A DNA stretch of 64,000 bases from Rachycentron canadum (Eukaryota; Chordata; Actinopteri; Carangiformes; Rachycentridae): NCBI GenBank assembly GCA_038496675.1, contig CM076666.1:12744038-12808037 (forward strand), written 5' to 3'. A program made the position numbers and the translations under genes. The notes beneath the pieces were generated by a model, which did no database searches, was not told the origin of the DNA, and saw nothing but the letters and a program-made list of their open reading frames with translations. Below are positions 49,327-60,940 of this stretch, piece after piece (within the stretch, counting starts at the first letter, position 1; every line of letters starts with the position of its first letter).

Positions 49327-52276
49327 TCATAGCACCATGGTAGGGATGTGGTGCACCAGGGGCATTTGGTGCTGGTGGGGCATGGCCGTAATCTGTGGGG
49401 GAGGAGGAGACACCTGGGAGGGCACGTCGCCGCCAGAGGCCACCGGCTTGTGCCGTGCGCTCTTCTGGTGCGCCCTGAGGCCCGCCAGCTGGGAGTAGGC
49501 GCTCTGACAGACGTGGCACTTGTAGGGCCGCTCGCCGGTGTGCAGGCGGACGTGGTTGCGCAGCGTGGACGACTGGCTGAAGCGGCGGTTGCAGAAGCGG
49601 CACACGAAGGGCTTGTCCAAGGTGTGGATGCGCATGTGGGAGCGCAGGTTGCTGCGGGAGTTGAAGCCGCGGTGGCAGATGACGCAGCGCATGCGACCGG
49701 CGGTGGTCGTGGAGGCGGAGGAGGAGGAGGAGGAGGGGGAGCACGAGGAAGTGCCGTCACAGGAGTGGGAGTCATCTGGAGGAAGAAACGAGGAGGAGGG
49801 AGGTGATTGAAAGCCTGCACTACAGTGCACACTTTATGATACTTTTATTTTGAAAGTAAACCTTTACACTGTTTAAAAGACGACCTCTGATATCAAACCA
49901 TGAAGACACTCACCATTCCTGCTTTTCTTCTGGTGCTCTTCATCTGTTCCTGGAACTCCAGGGATTCCCAGGAATGTGTTGTGGGTGTTTCCGTACCAGA
50001 CAAGAAGCTCCTGGTCTGGTGGGATGGTCTGAGGGAGGAAGGAAACGGGTCAGATCACCAACATAAAACATCAACATTTCCCTCCGCTGCTGCTCTGCAC
50101 CATCGACTTCACCCAATTATGAGCCACAGGTCTGTTCAGCCCTGCTTGTGACCAGCAGGAGGCGCTGTCCTGCCGGACATTTACACTTCGAGTGGCCCCT
50201 AAGTGTGATCCCCAGGAGCCACCAAGGACGCGCGTTGAGCTGCTCTCACCTCCACTGCCTTGTAGAAGATGCTGCTGCCGATCTGCACCACTTCCAGGTT
50301 TTGCTCCTGCTCGTTCCGGGCGCACTTGATGTAGGTCATCCAGCTGCGCTGATCCTCCTGGCTGGCATCGATGAAATAACGCACCGTGCCGTCTTCGTTG
50401 AAGACCTGAGCGCACGAGGAAAAGCGGCTCAGTGAGTTATGAAATAAAGTTATAAAACACTCGGGCTTCTGGAGAGCACATGACACATGGGCTACATCCT
50501 CGCGTCCATCAGTCCGTCTCCCCACAGGCCGCATAAGTGAAGTCTAGCTGTGGTCCATCGCAAACTCACCTCCCACATCAGGTTGTTGTTCTTGAGCAGA
50601 TCCACGTGTTCAGGGGACAGGACTCTCCCCGTGAAAGGGCCCATCTCGGTTCCCGCTTTGATCCAGGTCTTGGAGAAGATGCCCAGACCTTCTCCAGGGA
50701 TCGAGCTTTGGGCGATGATCACCTCAGTGGGCAGCACCAGGCTGGACAGCTTCTGCACCTCTGCAAATATAAAGAAGGAAATGTGAGAAAACTGGAGAGG
50801 GCCTGCGCAATTCATGATATTAGAAACACAAACAACGCGTGTTATATATCTTAAAAACAGGGTTTGTCCAACAGTGAGTAGATGCCAAAAGCCTCTGAGG
50901 ACGCACGGTGGCTGGAGAAGTCCTGAAAGCGGCAAATGGACTCTGGAGTCTTATTTTAGTCACGAAATATTAAGCTACACCTTATCCTCCGTTTAATTCG
51001 ATTATCTGGATGAATTGAACGTTTTTGTTGTGCAGAGAAACCCCCTTGGAAAGCATTTTTATCCGCACCAGAAAAGGAGGAAAAAGGGGAAAAAAAAAAA
51101 AAAAAAAGATCGTGCGATTCTTTAATGTCAAAATCAAAGATTTTTTTTTATTTGAGGCTGCGAAAAAGCCCGGCTGAATAGGGGTTAAATGGTCCTCTAT
51201 TGCCCAGGGTCCAGCAATTTGTCATGCTTCAGATGTGATATTCATTAAAGTTTACTGGAAAAGAAACGGCTAATTCCAAATTCATTATCCTTTTAAGAAC
51301 TTTGTAGCAATAAATTTGCGCTGAATGAAACGAGGACTTGTTTAAAAGACTGAGGAATTTCTGCAACAAAAAAATGGAAAGGCGATTAAATGGTTGACAT
51401 GCAATGAATAGCATTAGATTTAGCCTTCACGGTGCATTATGCGAGGAACAGCAAATCTTTTAAGGAGAGAGAAAGAGAAAAGCTCCGGAGCCCCATAGCT
51501 GCCAAGAGAGGAAAAGAGACTGTCCGGAGATTGATGAATGCGGGATAAAAACCCGGGACATCTCGAAGAAAGGAAACCTTTCTCTCCTCGAGGTTTAAGT
51601 GGAAACTTTCCCAGGTCAAGCACAAAGTTAACCAAATGAATTTAATGCCCCGCGTCTTTCAATCAGGGGCAGTTACACACATAACAAGCCTCTGAACGCG
51701 GGGTCCCGAAGCTCTGCGAGGGTCAACGCGTTAAATGGCTCCAAATAAAAACAGCAAAGGAAGAAAAAAAAAAAAAAGAGTCAGGAAAACATCGAATAAA
51801 TGTTCAGTTTCTTTGACAGGAGATCGAAGTTATATCATATGATGACATCTTCCATATGCTCAGTCAGCTGGTGTAAGCAGGTTATCTTTAAAATAAAAAA
51901 TCCTAGTCAAATCATTATTATTCTTATAAAGTGCAATAAAGTTGTTTTTTTTTTTTTTTTTGAGCTAGGCCACAAAACCCGCAATAAAAACTTCCAACCG
52001 TGAGGAGCGAGAGAAATGAGCCGGGCCCTCGGTGCAGCCGCGGCAGGTGGACCTACCTCCGGCGAAGGACTGAGCCAGCACCTCCGCGGTGAACGCGGTC
52101 TTGGGGCTGCCGCCGCTCTGCCGCTCCTCCGCCAGGTGTTCGCCCAGCACGTTCCTCCACCTGCCGTACAGGAAGCTGTGCAGGATGTCCGAGGTGATCA
52201 CGTCCGACAGCGAGCGGCTCGGACACTTAAATCCAGACTTGAGAGCCAAAGCGTCGGCGGGTAGCACGGAGCCCAT
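49327..52276 (-). CDS. prdm12: PR domain zinc finger protein 12 (PRDM12), complete, 5 exons
   Basis: Exons in transcript order: 52057-52276, 50570-50760, 50250-50405, 49914-50028 and 49327-49775. They join in phase to 1131 nt, 376 residues (human about 367). The start MGSVLPADALALKSGFK and ITSDILHSFLYGRWRNVLGE match the family. The PR/SET domain occupies about residues 85-210, with IPGEGLGIFSKTWIKAGTEMG, NNNLMWEVFNEDG and ELLVWYGN. Three C2H2 fingers follow at about 258-278, 286-306 and 314-336. The C-terminus ends in PTMVL but lacks the polyalanine tract of the human protein, having Ser-, Pro- and His-rich sequence instead. PRDM12 recruits G9a-type H3K9 methylation and specifies nociceptive sensory neurons and some spinal interneurons (family knowledge). 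The teleost copy is probably prdm12b, which I cannot confirm from one locus. Confidence 0.96.
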
Positions 52277-52520
52277 GTTGCAAGAAAAAAAATTCAATAA
52301 ACAAACAAACAAACAAAAAAAAAAAGAAGAAGAAGAAGAAGAGGGTGAAGAAAGAAAAGCCTTGGTGTGTTAAACAGCGGTGCAGCTGCAAGTAGAGCGA
52401 TGATGATGATGAGGAAGAAGCAGGCGTGGACCCACAGAGCTGCTCCTCGGTCCGTCCCTCTGCTCCAGACTGTGCGTGAAGCTGCCTTGCCCGGCGGAGG
52501 GTCTCTTTATATAAGTGGCT
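52277..52520 (-). promoter_or_regulatory. prdm12 5' UTR and TATA-containing core promoter
   Basis: Read on the minus strand, TATATAAA occurs at 52513-52506, about 230 nt before the ATG and followed by GC-rich sequence. This suggests a focused start at roughly 52475-52485. The 5' UTR would include A-rich and GAA-rich runs at 52287-52345. A TATA box fits a tightly regulated developmental gene. Confidence 0.55.
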
Positions 52521-54606
52521 GTGTGACCCCTGTCTAATTACTTATTAATGACACACCCCTCACGGTGTGGACCTGCCTGCTGCACCGCAACGAACCAGCA
52601 GAGACATTAAAACACAGCAAAGAGAGGGAGAGGGAGAGAGGGAGAGGGAGAGAGGTGGGGGCTAAACTTTATTTTAGTCATTTAGAAGCTGGACACTCAT
52701 TAAATTTCATGCAAGGTTTTTGTGCAAAGCTGCAAAAGCATTCTGGGTAGTTTAATGATAATAAAGCTTTTTTTTTTTTTTTTTTTTTTTTTTCAATTTA
52801 AGATCGAAAAGCTGAAAAATGGAAAGTGCTTCAAAACATTATGGTGCAAACGAAGAGGCTGCGGTCTGTGGCCCACGTGGATCAGGTCAATTGTTCCCTA
52901 CACGTGCACAACTAATAATAATAATAATAATAATACGAATAATAATAATGAGAAGAATAAAGCAGCAGAATAAATCTAGAATATATATATATATATATTT
53001 TTTTTTAAAGCAAGATTGCAGCTACAGTTTACACACAGTGATGGGTTGTGTCCACAGAAGTGGGTCATTGAGTCTGGGAGCTGCTCGCCCTTTTTTTTCT
53101 CAGGCATTTCATGCGGTGGTAATATTAATTTTTTTTTTAAATGTGTGTGTGAGGAGTTAGCGCGGGAATAACAAGAATGGAAACAAGCTCGGTGTGTTTT
53201 TTTGTTTTGTTTTGTTTTTCGCAGCATTGTTCACATGCAAAAAATGCAAAGCTGCTTTGACGTGGTTCACTTTTTCAAGCCCTTGTTGAGATATAAGCGG
53301 TTTAATATTCATGGATGTTCGGAGCCCCCTCGGTATTGTGACAACGTTTAGATGAGTATATACGGCCCCCTTTCTTCTCTATAGCCACAGTCCTCTGTGT
53401 TTTTTCCTCTCTCGCCCATTTTTCGGGCTTGATGGACTGGGGCTAAATGGGCAGTTTTCCTTCTTTTCCAGCAGAGAGGACATCTTTATTCCATCCCGGG
53501 CTCACAGGTTTCCTATTCAGCTCCCCTCCAAGTAATGTCAGGGCCCTGAAAAGTGCTGCAAATCAATCTTTCATGGTGTTTTGAGGGCAATTTGACATCC
53601 ATGCACTCCTCTTTTCACTCCAACAACTACAAGGGGATTGTCCGAAAAAAAAAAAAAAAAAAAAACTTAAAAAAAAAACTGGGCAAGTTGTGCTCTCTTC
53701 TTTCTCTTTCTCTGGACGAATATGGACTATGGCAGTGTACTGGGAAAGAAGATATGGCAACTAAATACAATAGCGGAGAGTTTTTTTTTTTGGAGCAGCA
53801 GAGATAGTGAAAAGGCAAGGTGAGTGACAGGGCACGAAAAAAGATTACTGTGAAACAGCTGCTTTTTATGAGCGGGCCCCTCCTACGTTTGTCTCCTTTT
53901 CCCAGATGAAATTTCTCTGCTCTTTCAATGGGATTCTTTCTCATCTAGATTGATTTACATTTATAGCATTCATCGCACAAATCCGAGGTAAATGGCGGGG
54001 ACAGAGGGGCGGGGCCGCTTCTTTATTAAAGAGGAATTAAATGAATTGAATTGGGGTAACGCATGGATTTGATTTGCTTATTTATGCATTAACCTGTGGC
54101 ATTATTTGGAGCTGGTAAAGCCGCGGGCATGTCAGCAATAGCAAATCATCCTGCTTAGCTGTTCCATTGTAAAACTATTTAAGCCATTATTCTGTCCATT
54201 TAAAGCTTATCAATTTAATGTGGATGATTGACAATTATTGCACAAAGAATGCGGTAATTGTTTTATTTCAAAGAGCTGCTGGGAAACCTATCAAAGAGAC
54301 GCGTTTGTTTGGGGATAAATAAGAGTTTACGCTGATCAGGACTGAAGCCAGCAGCCTGGACTCAACAGCCCCGATCAGGGTGAAAGAACACGCGGGGACA
54401 TTTCTACTTAAACGACAAAATAACAGCGAGTAGAAGACAAATAAGAAGGAAATTAGGGATATTTAGACATTACTTCAAAGCTGCTTTTTTTTTTTTTTTT
54501 TAAAGTTTTCTTTCATGGGTTTTTCTGCTTTATAGTGAGAATTATAGAAAAAAAAAGTGGTGTCCTGCTAAAATAGAGGGCGATTTGCGTTGTTAAAACA
54601 TTCGCA

Positions 54607-54608
<2 letters not shown>

Positions 54609-54653
<45 letters not shown>
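54609..54653. repeat. (CT)n(CA)n compound microsatellite
   Basis: A CT run passes directly into a CA run upstream of prdm12. Confidence 0.9.
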
Positions 54654-55084
54654 TGCTGCCTCCAACCAGCTGGGCGAAGAGAGGGCAGAGCCTCTCGGGA
54701 TGCTCCGCAGGGTCATTAAAAACAGATTAAGGTAGCTGCCACAGTGTGGAGGAGACTGAAGATCCGCTTATCTGTTGCAAAGGTGAGAGGGCTGCAGTCC
54801 CTCCTCCCCCCTAAAAGCCCCCACCCCCCTTTCCTCACCCACTCCTCCGTCTCTCTCCCTCGTTGAACAGGACACCTGCTTGATTTGGAGGAGGTGTGTG
54901 TGTCCTTATTTAAACAAGGAAAACGTTTTTCAAATTGTTTTAACACTTTGTTGACTAAATTGTCAGACTAAGGGCAACCGGTCACATCTAATGACCTGAT
55001 TTACTGCAAGAGAAATAAATCAAATAGAACAGAATAAAACCCCCTCCACTTTATATGTTCTATGTGAGACTGGTTGTATTTTCT

Positions 55085-55510
55085 CCCTTGGTTGTAAAGT
55101 AACTAAGTGCATTTACTCGAGTATTATACTTAAATAAGAATTTTAATTCAATTTTAAGCTGCTTTATAGTTTATAGAAAGATTTTTCTCTCCACTGCATT
55201 GACAGACTGCAGATTAATTTATATATACAACATATAATTGACTAATAAATAATGATGTAATGTGATAGGTTAAGCTTCCCAGTCCTATGTAGTTATAAAA
55301 TGCATCAGTTATAATCTAATAATATAAGATATATTTTTCTGGAACCGATCACTCTGCAGTGAGTTTTCCTTTTGATGAATTATAATTATCGTAGATATTT
55401 TGCACCTTTAGTAACATATTGAATGCTGGATTTCTACATGTACAAGAATATTTCTACACTGTGATATTGCAACTTTTACTAATGTGAAAGACATTGGCAC
55501 ATTGAATTAT
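55085..55510. repeat. Long copy of a common teleost interspersed repeat
   Basis: TTGTAAAGTAACTAAGTGC, TTACTCGAGTATTATACTTAA, ATCTAATAATATAAGATATA, CACTCTGCAGTGAGT and TATTTCTACACTGTGATATT follow the order of a widespread teleost repeat, from memory. Diverged, non-coding. Confidence 0.7.
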
Positions 55511-56704
55511 TATTACAATGAAAAAATCCTGCATTTTAAAAGTTTATTCAGTTAGAATTGTCCCCACAACTATTATCAGATGTTCCTGTGGATTTGAGCC
55601 ATAAAAATGCATATTTTAGAAGTTTATCATACAATGTTCAAGTTAAATCTTCGTTTGCAAAGTAACCAGTAACTGCTGCTGACAGACAGTTTCATCAGAA
55701 AAGTGTGAGTATGGGTATTCATTGGCAGAAAATGCAAATTAAAGGTAAATTATAAGGGATACTTTGTTAAAGCACATACTCAGCTTTTATTCTTCTCATA
55801 AATTGTGGTATTGTATTGAATATTTTGTCATTTTCCCCAGAGCATTAAAGCCTTGGAGCCGCACTGTCCCAAACTTGAAGCATCCTGTATCCTCCTCTAA
55901 ATGTCAGGATTCAAATGCTGCGGCATAAAATGACCCTGCAGGAGGAAGAGGTGTCCACAAACGACATTAATAATTATCGTGTGTCTTACCCTACGTCTGC
56001 GGACAACTACATTATCAGACGTTGGTCCACGTTGGACCACCAGGTCAGAAGTGTCCATGGGGATGGCGCCTTAAAAAGGAAGAGGATCAAAATCAAGGGC
56101 TGGATTTGGAAACAGCTGCACAGCATCAATGCAGGGGCTGGTACGGGGCCACGCAGGGTCCACTGTGGCAGCAGCCTCCCTGCTGAGTGCAAAGATGTGC
56201 AGTGACAAAAGCTGGAAGGAGCTGGAGGGGGTGGAGAGGAACATCTCGCTGGACAGGAGCCTGAGGGATGAGATGCTGCCACAGTTTACATGTGAAAGAA
56301 GGGAAATTATATACATAAAAATGTAATTTCGAGGGAATTTTATCAGTTGACTGACCTTGAATTTTCTGAGGATAGATACTTTTTCATTCTTTCGTATATG
56401 TCGCTTAAAAATGCTGGATATTGGAAATGACTGATACAGAATTAGATAAACACTTTTCCCACAAGAAGCACTGAGTAAATAACTTTTCATCACAAGACCA
56501 GAAACAATATTTGAGGGCATGTGCATTATGTGGTAGAATGATAAATATACATCCTGCAGATGGAGAAACAGTTTCTATTTGCTGTTAGACTGGCAGCTGT
56601 TTGCTGATGTGATGTAGTGCATTACAAAAATTAAAACTACATTTAATTAGGTGTAAAGTAAGAAGTGTTGCCGTTAGCATTAAGTAATGATAGCATAACA
56701 ACCA

Positions 56705-58408
56705 CAAGAGAGGCTTGCGGAAAATTTATTTGAATTCGATAACTGGCAGTAGACTATAGAAAATATATATTTTCTGCTTATAAAACATGAAAACATACAG
56801 TTGGCCTATATATCCTCTATGTATCCATTGTTAGTATATACAATAGAGCTCTCAAAAAGTTTCCAAAGTGAAACGCAGAAAATTTAACACTTAGTATCAG
56901 AATACAACAGAAGACATTCAATTGTTTGTGATATTCAAACAGAAAATCAGCTTAACAGTACACAATAAAGGTAGTCTGGATGTTTTTAATACATGGTTAA
57001 CTGTACACATAAAGGAAAAAAAACAAACACCATAATTAGACATTTTGAAATTATATCCCTTTTCATTAAGAAATGACGTTAATAACCAGAATCATTTTTC
57101 CATAGCGATGCATTATTTATATTAGATCACACAAAGAAATAAAAAATTAATTAAAAAGTTATTAGCATTGGACTGAGTCCAACGCCCCACTGAGTCCACA
57201 GCAAGGGCTCAGTGTGGCGTTAGTGAACTGGGAGGTACCAAATAAGAGTTTTTGATCATAATACTTAAACATAAAAATACTACATTAATTATTACACAGG
57301 TAGAAGTACAGAGGCTTAGCAGTCTTGAATAGTTCAGGTACACAACATACACAAATAAATCTACCACTTCTTATTTTTCTTCATAACAAGATGCAACATC
57401 AAATTTCAAATCACACATTCACAATCTTTGAACATTTTCAGCATGAAAACAGAACAGAAAGAGAGGGACAATTTTCCTGCAACACTAATGTCAGGAAAAA
57501 AATAATTTTTATATAAGTATATATATATATGAAACATATATATTTTAAATTAACAGTCAAATATATGAGCATATATACATAGTTTTACAAGGTAGCAAAG
57601 GCAAAAAAGCTATTTGCAACATCCCCCTAAGTCCTATCAGATCAATGTAATAAATTATCCATGACATTTCCATTTGAAAAAAAAAACAAAACAAAAAAAA
57701 CATCTTAAAACTACAAGTTAAAAGTCTGTCAAAATATAAGAGAACCCATCTTTGTTTCAAAAGTGAAATAAGATATTGCACCTTTTTTTTTTTTTTTTTA
57801 AACCAGAGTACAATAAAATGACAATGAAAAACAGCATACAATGCACAACAGGAATTAAATTAGAACTATTGCCACTGGTTGACATTAATCCTTATTTTTA
57901 AACCTTGTAACAAAAATACATTTGCTGTAACAAAACATCACAGTTTCATTTCACTCAATTATGTAAAAGGAAAACATTTTAACACACTCTTTAAACATCT
58001 TATGACATACGACAAACTGTATTCAAGACTGCTAAGCATATAATCATGGTTTCATTTCAACATAACTAGAAAAAATAGATCATATTGCCTTTTGAAATGT
58101 TACAACTCTTGGGTTCATTTTGGCGGTACAATCAAAGACAGGAAAATATAGAAAAACGAAACAGCTCTCTCAAGTCCAAAAAGGGATCCCAGATACTGTC
58201 TATTCAAAATAACAGTGTACATAAGCATTTAGTAACAAATAAATGTTCCTGATTTTAGAAATATTACTTTATCATATAAGTCATTCTACAGCTAGTGTTT
58301 CTCACTAAGAAAAAAAGTCTTCAAGGCGTTGCAAATCTTGAAACCCCTCTGTTAAAAAAGGGTTGTTTTCATCCTCAGTGTTTCAAGTCTTTAACCTGGA
58401 CGTTGTCT
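56705..58408 (-). other. fubp3 3' UTR (inferred)
   Basis: About 1.7 kb of AT-rich, ORF-free sequence downstream of the fubp3 stop on the minus strand. A minus-strand AATAAA (plus-strand TTTATT at 56725-56730) gives a plausible end near 56705. The extent is a guess based on composition and the signal. Confidence 0.45.
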
Positions 58409-60940
58409 CTAATGATCCTGGAGGAGAAAAATCAGTTTGTTGATCATTTCTCACAATATTTAGCCACATAGTAGATGATTCCCGCTGTGACATGGAATAA
58501 ACAAACGTGACATTTGTTTGGAGTCACAAAGTTGTATCATATTCAACATTTTTGTTATTGCCATAGACTGTTTCATCTTTGGGATGAACTGTCCTTAGTA
58601 TTTACAGCAGCAGGACAGTACATGTGGGGAGGACACAACCAAGTGCCAAATGTGTATTGACACGCAGATAAAAATAGTCCAACAAATATTCTAAGTCGTG
58701 TTTAGGAAATAACCATTTTCTCAATTGATTGGTTTAGTCTATGAAACATCTGAAAATAAATATCCACTACAACTGGCCACAGACTGACAAACTGACATAT
58801 TTGAGTCTTCAGTCCACAACCCACAGATATTCAGTTTACCATAATTTCATGATGCTTAAAAAACGCGATTATCAAAATATTTCCACTTTGCTTTTCTGTT
58901 GATTAACTAATCGATCAATCAACTAATTGTTTCAGCTCTACTCCTGTTGAAGTGACATTTGCTAAAACCATGGTTCCTTGAGGTCTTAGGAAACATTAAT
59001 ACATGTTTACTCAGTTGCCAGTTTAATAGATACACCTAGTTAAAACTGATTCAATCTTATTAAACAACCCTGCAGTAAATCCTACCTTCATTAAGGTTAT
59101 GATGTCGAGTTTTTATTGAAACTGTTCTTCAGCCTGTTTTTAGCCATCTCCTTCAATGACTGTACGGTACAACATCCTCTCAGATCTATAACGTGAAGTC
59201 AGTGCTGGGTTTTGGCTCTCACCTGAAGGCCTGGAGCTTGTGTCTGCTGTGCGCCCTGGTTGAAGTAGGCCATTGGCTGTCTGTAGAAGTCAACCCAGGC
59301 GTTGTAGTCAGCATTGGAGGTCTGCTGAGATGCAGGACCAGCTGTCTGGCCTGAAGGGACGGGGGAAAAAAACATCAGGGAGGAAGAATTAGAGGAGCAG
59401 GTATCAAAAATATCAAGTCAAATCTGCAGCTTTGAAGTGTGAAGTCAGAGAGTGTTGTGCTCGTGTTATAAATGAGGACTCACCCCACGCTTTGTTGTAC
59501 TCAGGAGCGGTGCTCTGGGCTTGGTTTTGCTGACCTGTAAACAATCATAAGATGTCCGTTGTAAATGTTTGTATTCATTCATAAAAATCCACGGATTTCA
59601 GCAGGTCTGAACAAAGTGCACATAAGCTAAGGAGATCTGATCAAAACACAATGGGCCATGAGCTTGTTGTTCAAAATATTCCTTTCTCTGTGAGTGACAC
59701 TTGCCTAGCTTTTTATAATACTGCTCCCAGTCCATCTGGCCCGTCTGGGATCCATTGTGACCTGAAACCAGACACAGATAACACTAGAGTTACTGAGAGT
59801 GGGTTTAGTCCTTCCCCTTTTTTCACCTTCTGCTCTCGTCTGCAGTTATGCATCCCAATGATTTCCATTGACAGCAAATTTAACGTGTGTGTACAGCAAA
59901 GATGAGCTTAGCCATGGAGAACGCAAGTCTTGTCCCAGCTTGCACAAGACGATGGTAAAACTCAGTGGTAAGACTCGTCTGGCTCTGCTCTGAGTGACAT
60001 TTATAAGCAACGAAACAACTTAAGTTGTGAAAATTGTTTATGTACTTTTTGTTCCCTCATTGAGTAAGACATTGACTACAATTACTCAGCTGGAGAGAGA
60101 TCAGATTTCTTTATTCGTTGTTGTTTTTGTGCGGCAATTTTGTCTATAAAACACAGACTTTTAATGTTTAGACTTACTGTGGTCCTGTTGGCCTTGAGGT
60201 TGCCATATTTGAAAGGTTGTACCCCATCCTCCAGTCATGAACGTTTGATGGCCGCTTCAAGCAGAAGAAACAGATGATGCCAAGTGAGAATAACAAACAA
60301 CTTCACAACCAATTTCCCACTGAAGACACTGTGTCACTATCAGCACACATTTAACCAGTAATATATAAACAGATATGTCAAAATGTGACATGAGGAGGAA
60401 AGAAATCGATTCTTACTGTTGGGGAGGAGTGGTTGGTCCTTGGTTGTAGGGATTCATACCAAAGCTGCTGTTGCTCCCCATTCCTGGGCCCTGGCGCAGA
60501 GAAAGGCAAGAGAAGGCGAGTGAGAGACCACACTTGTGTTTAAAAAGGAGCCAACAGGCAAGGTCAGAGGGCAGGGCCGGCTGCTGATGCACTCCATTAA
60601 GTCCATTTGATGGATTCTTCATGTTTAACCTCTGGTGACATCCTGCTGGCCACCAGGACCACAGCAGCCCAACTCACCCCAGCAGCTCCCCGCATTGACA
60701 TGTGTGCTCATGAATATCAAGCCAGACAATAGCAGTTTGGGGTAGTACTGCGGGGGGGGGGCAGAGCCAGACCACCTACCCCAATTCTCTCATCGATCAG
60801 CTGGCGGGCCTTTTCCAACTGCTGAGGGGTCCCTCGGATGGAGAAGATGCGCACGTTGGGGTCTGTGTTGGGTGGTGGGTTTCTCTGCAGCTCCACATGG
60901 GCACGAGACTGCTCTTTGATGTTTTTGATGGTTTCTCCAC
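58409..60940 (-). CDS. fubp3: Far upstream element-binding protein 3 (FUBP3), C-terminal part; gene runs off the window
   Basis: Exons in transcript order: 60780-60940, 60417-60490, 60178-60254, 59705-59761, 59484-59534, 59223-59350 and 58409-58417. They encode the last 184 residues. The first carries most of KH domain 4 (GGETIKNIKEQS, HVELQRNPPPN, RGTPQQLEKARQLIDERIG); the GxxG loop is split by the intron upstream. The remainder is Gln/Pro/Gly-rich with three Trp/Tyr activation motifs typical of FUBPs (DWEQYYKK, EYNKAWG, DYNAWVDFYRQ). FUBP3 binds single-stranded DNA and AU-rich RNA and affects MYC-type transcription and mRNA stability. It was chosen over FUBP1/KHSRP by its neighbour prdm12, as in human. 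The intron after 59705 has a GC donor; the last coding exon holds only two codons and TAG. KH1-3 lie beyond 64000. Confidence 0.88.
58700..58945. repeat. Decayed teleost repeat, second copy of the 44520 family
   Basis: In fubp3 intron upstream of the last coding exon. ACAGATATTCAGTTTACCATAA and TAATCGATCAATCAACTAAT followed by GTTTCAGCTCTA match the family also seen at 44520-44770. Confidence 0.65.

Larger units (their letters stand above)
52521..56704. other. Upstream flank of prdm12, candidate enhancer zone
   Basis: No gene is confidently recognised. The stretch includes (GGGAGA)n at 52620-52656, a long T-run at 52768-52793, (TAA)n at about 52914-52950 and (CT)n(CA)n at 54609-54653. An unusually unique AT-rich block with many homeodomain-type ATTA cores is at about 54020-54310. 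A long teleost repeat copy is at 55085-55510, and a GC-richer coding-like island at about 55915-56330. Confidence 0.5.

Noticed and set aside
49348..49806. 152-codon plus-strand ORF opposite prdm12 exon 5
   Set aside because: It is the antisense shadow of the zinc-finger exon; the minus strand gives intact C2H2 fingers and matching splice sites.
49277..49832. 155- and 187-codon minus-strand ORFs in other frames of prdm12 exon 5
   Set aside because: Low-complexity Pro/Ala/Arg products of GC-rich codons read out of frame.
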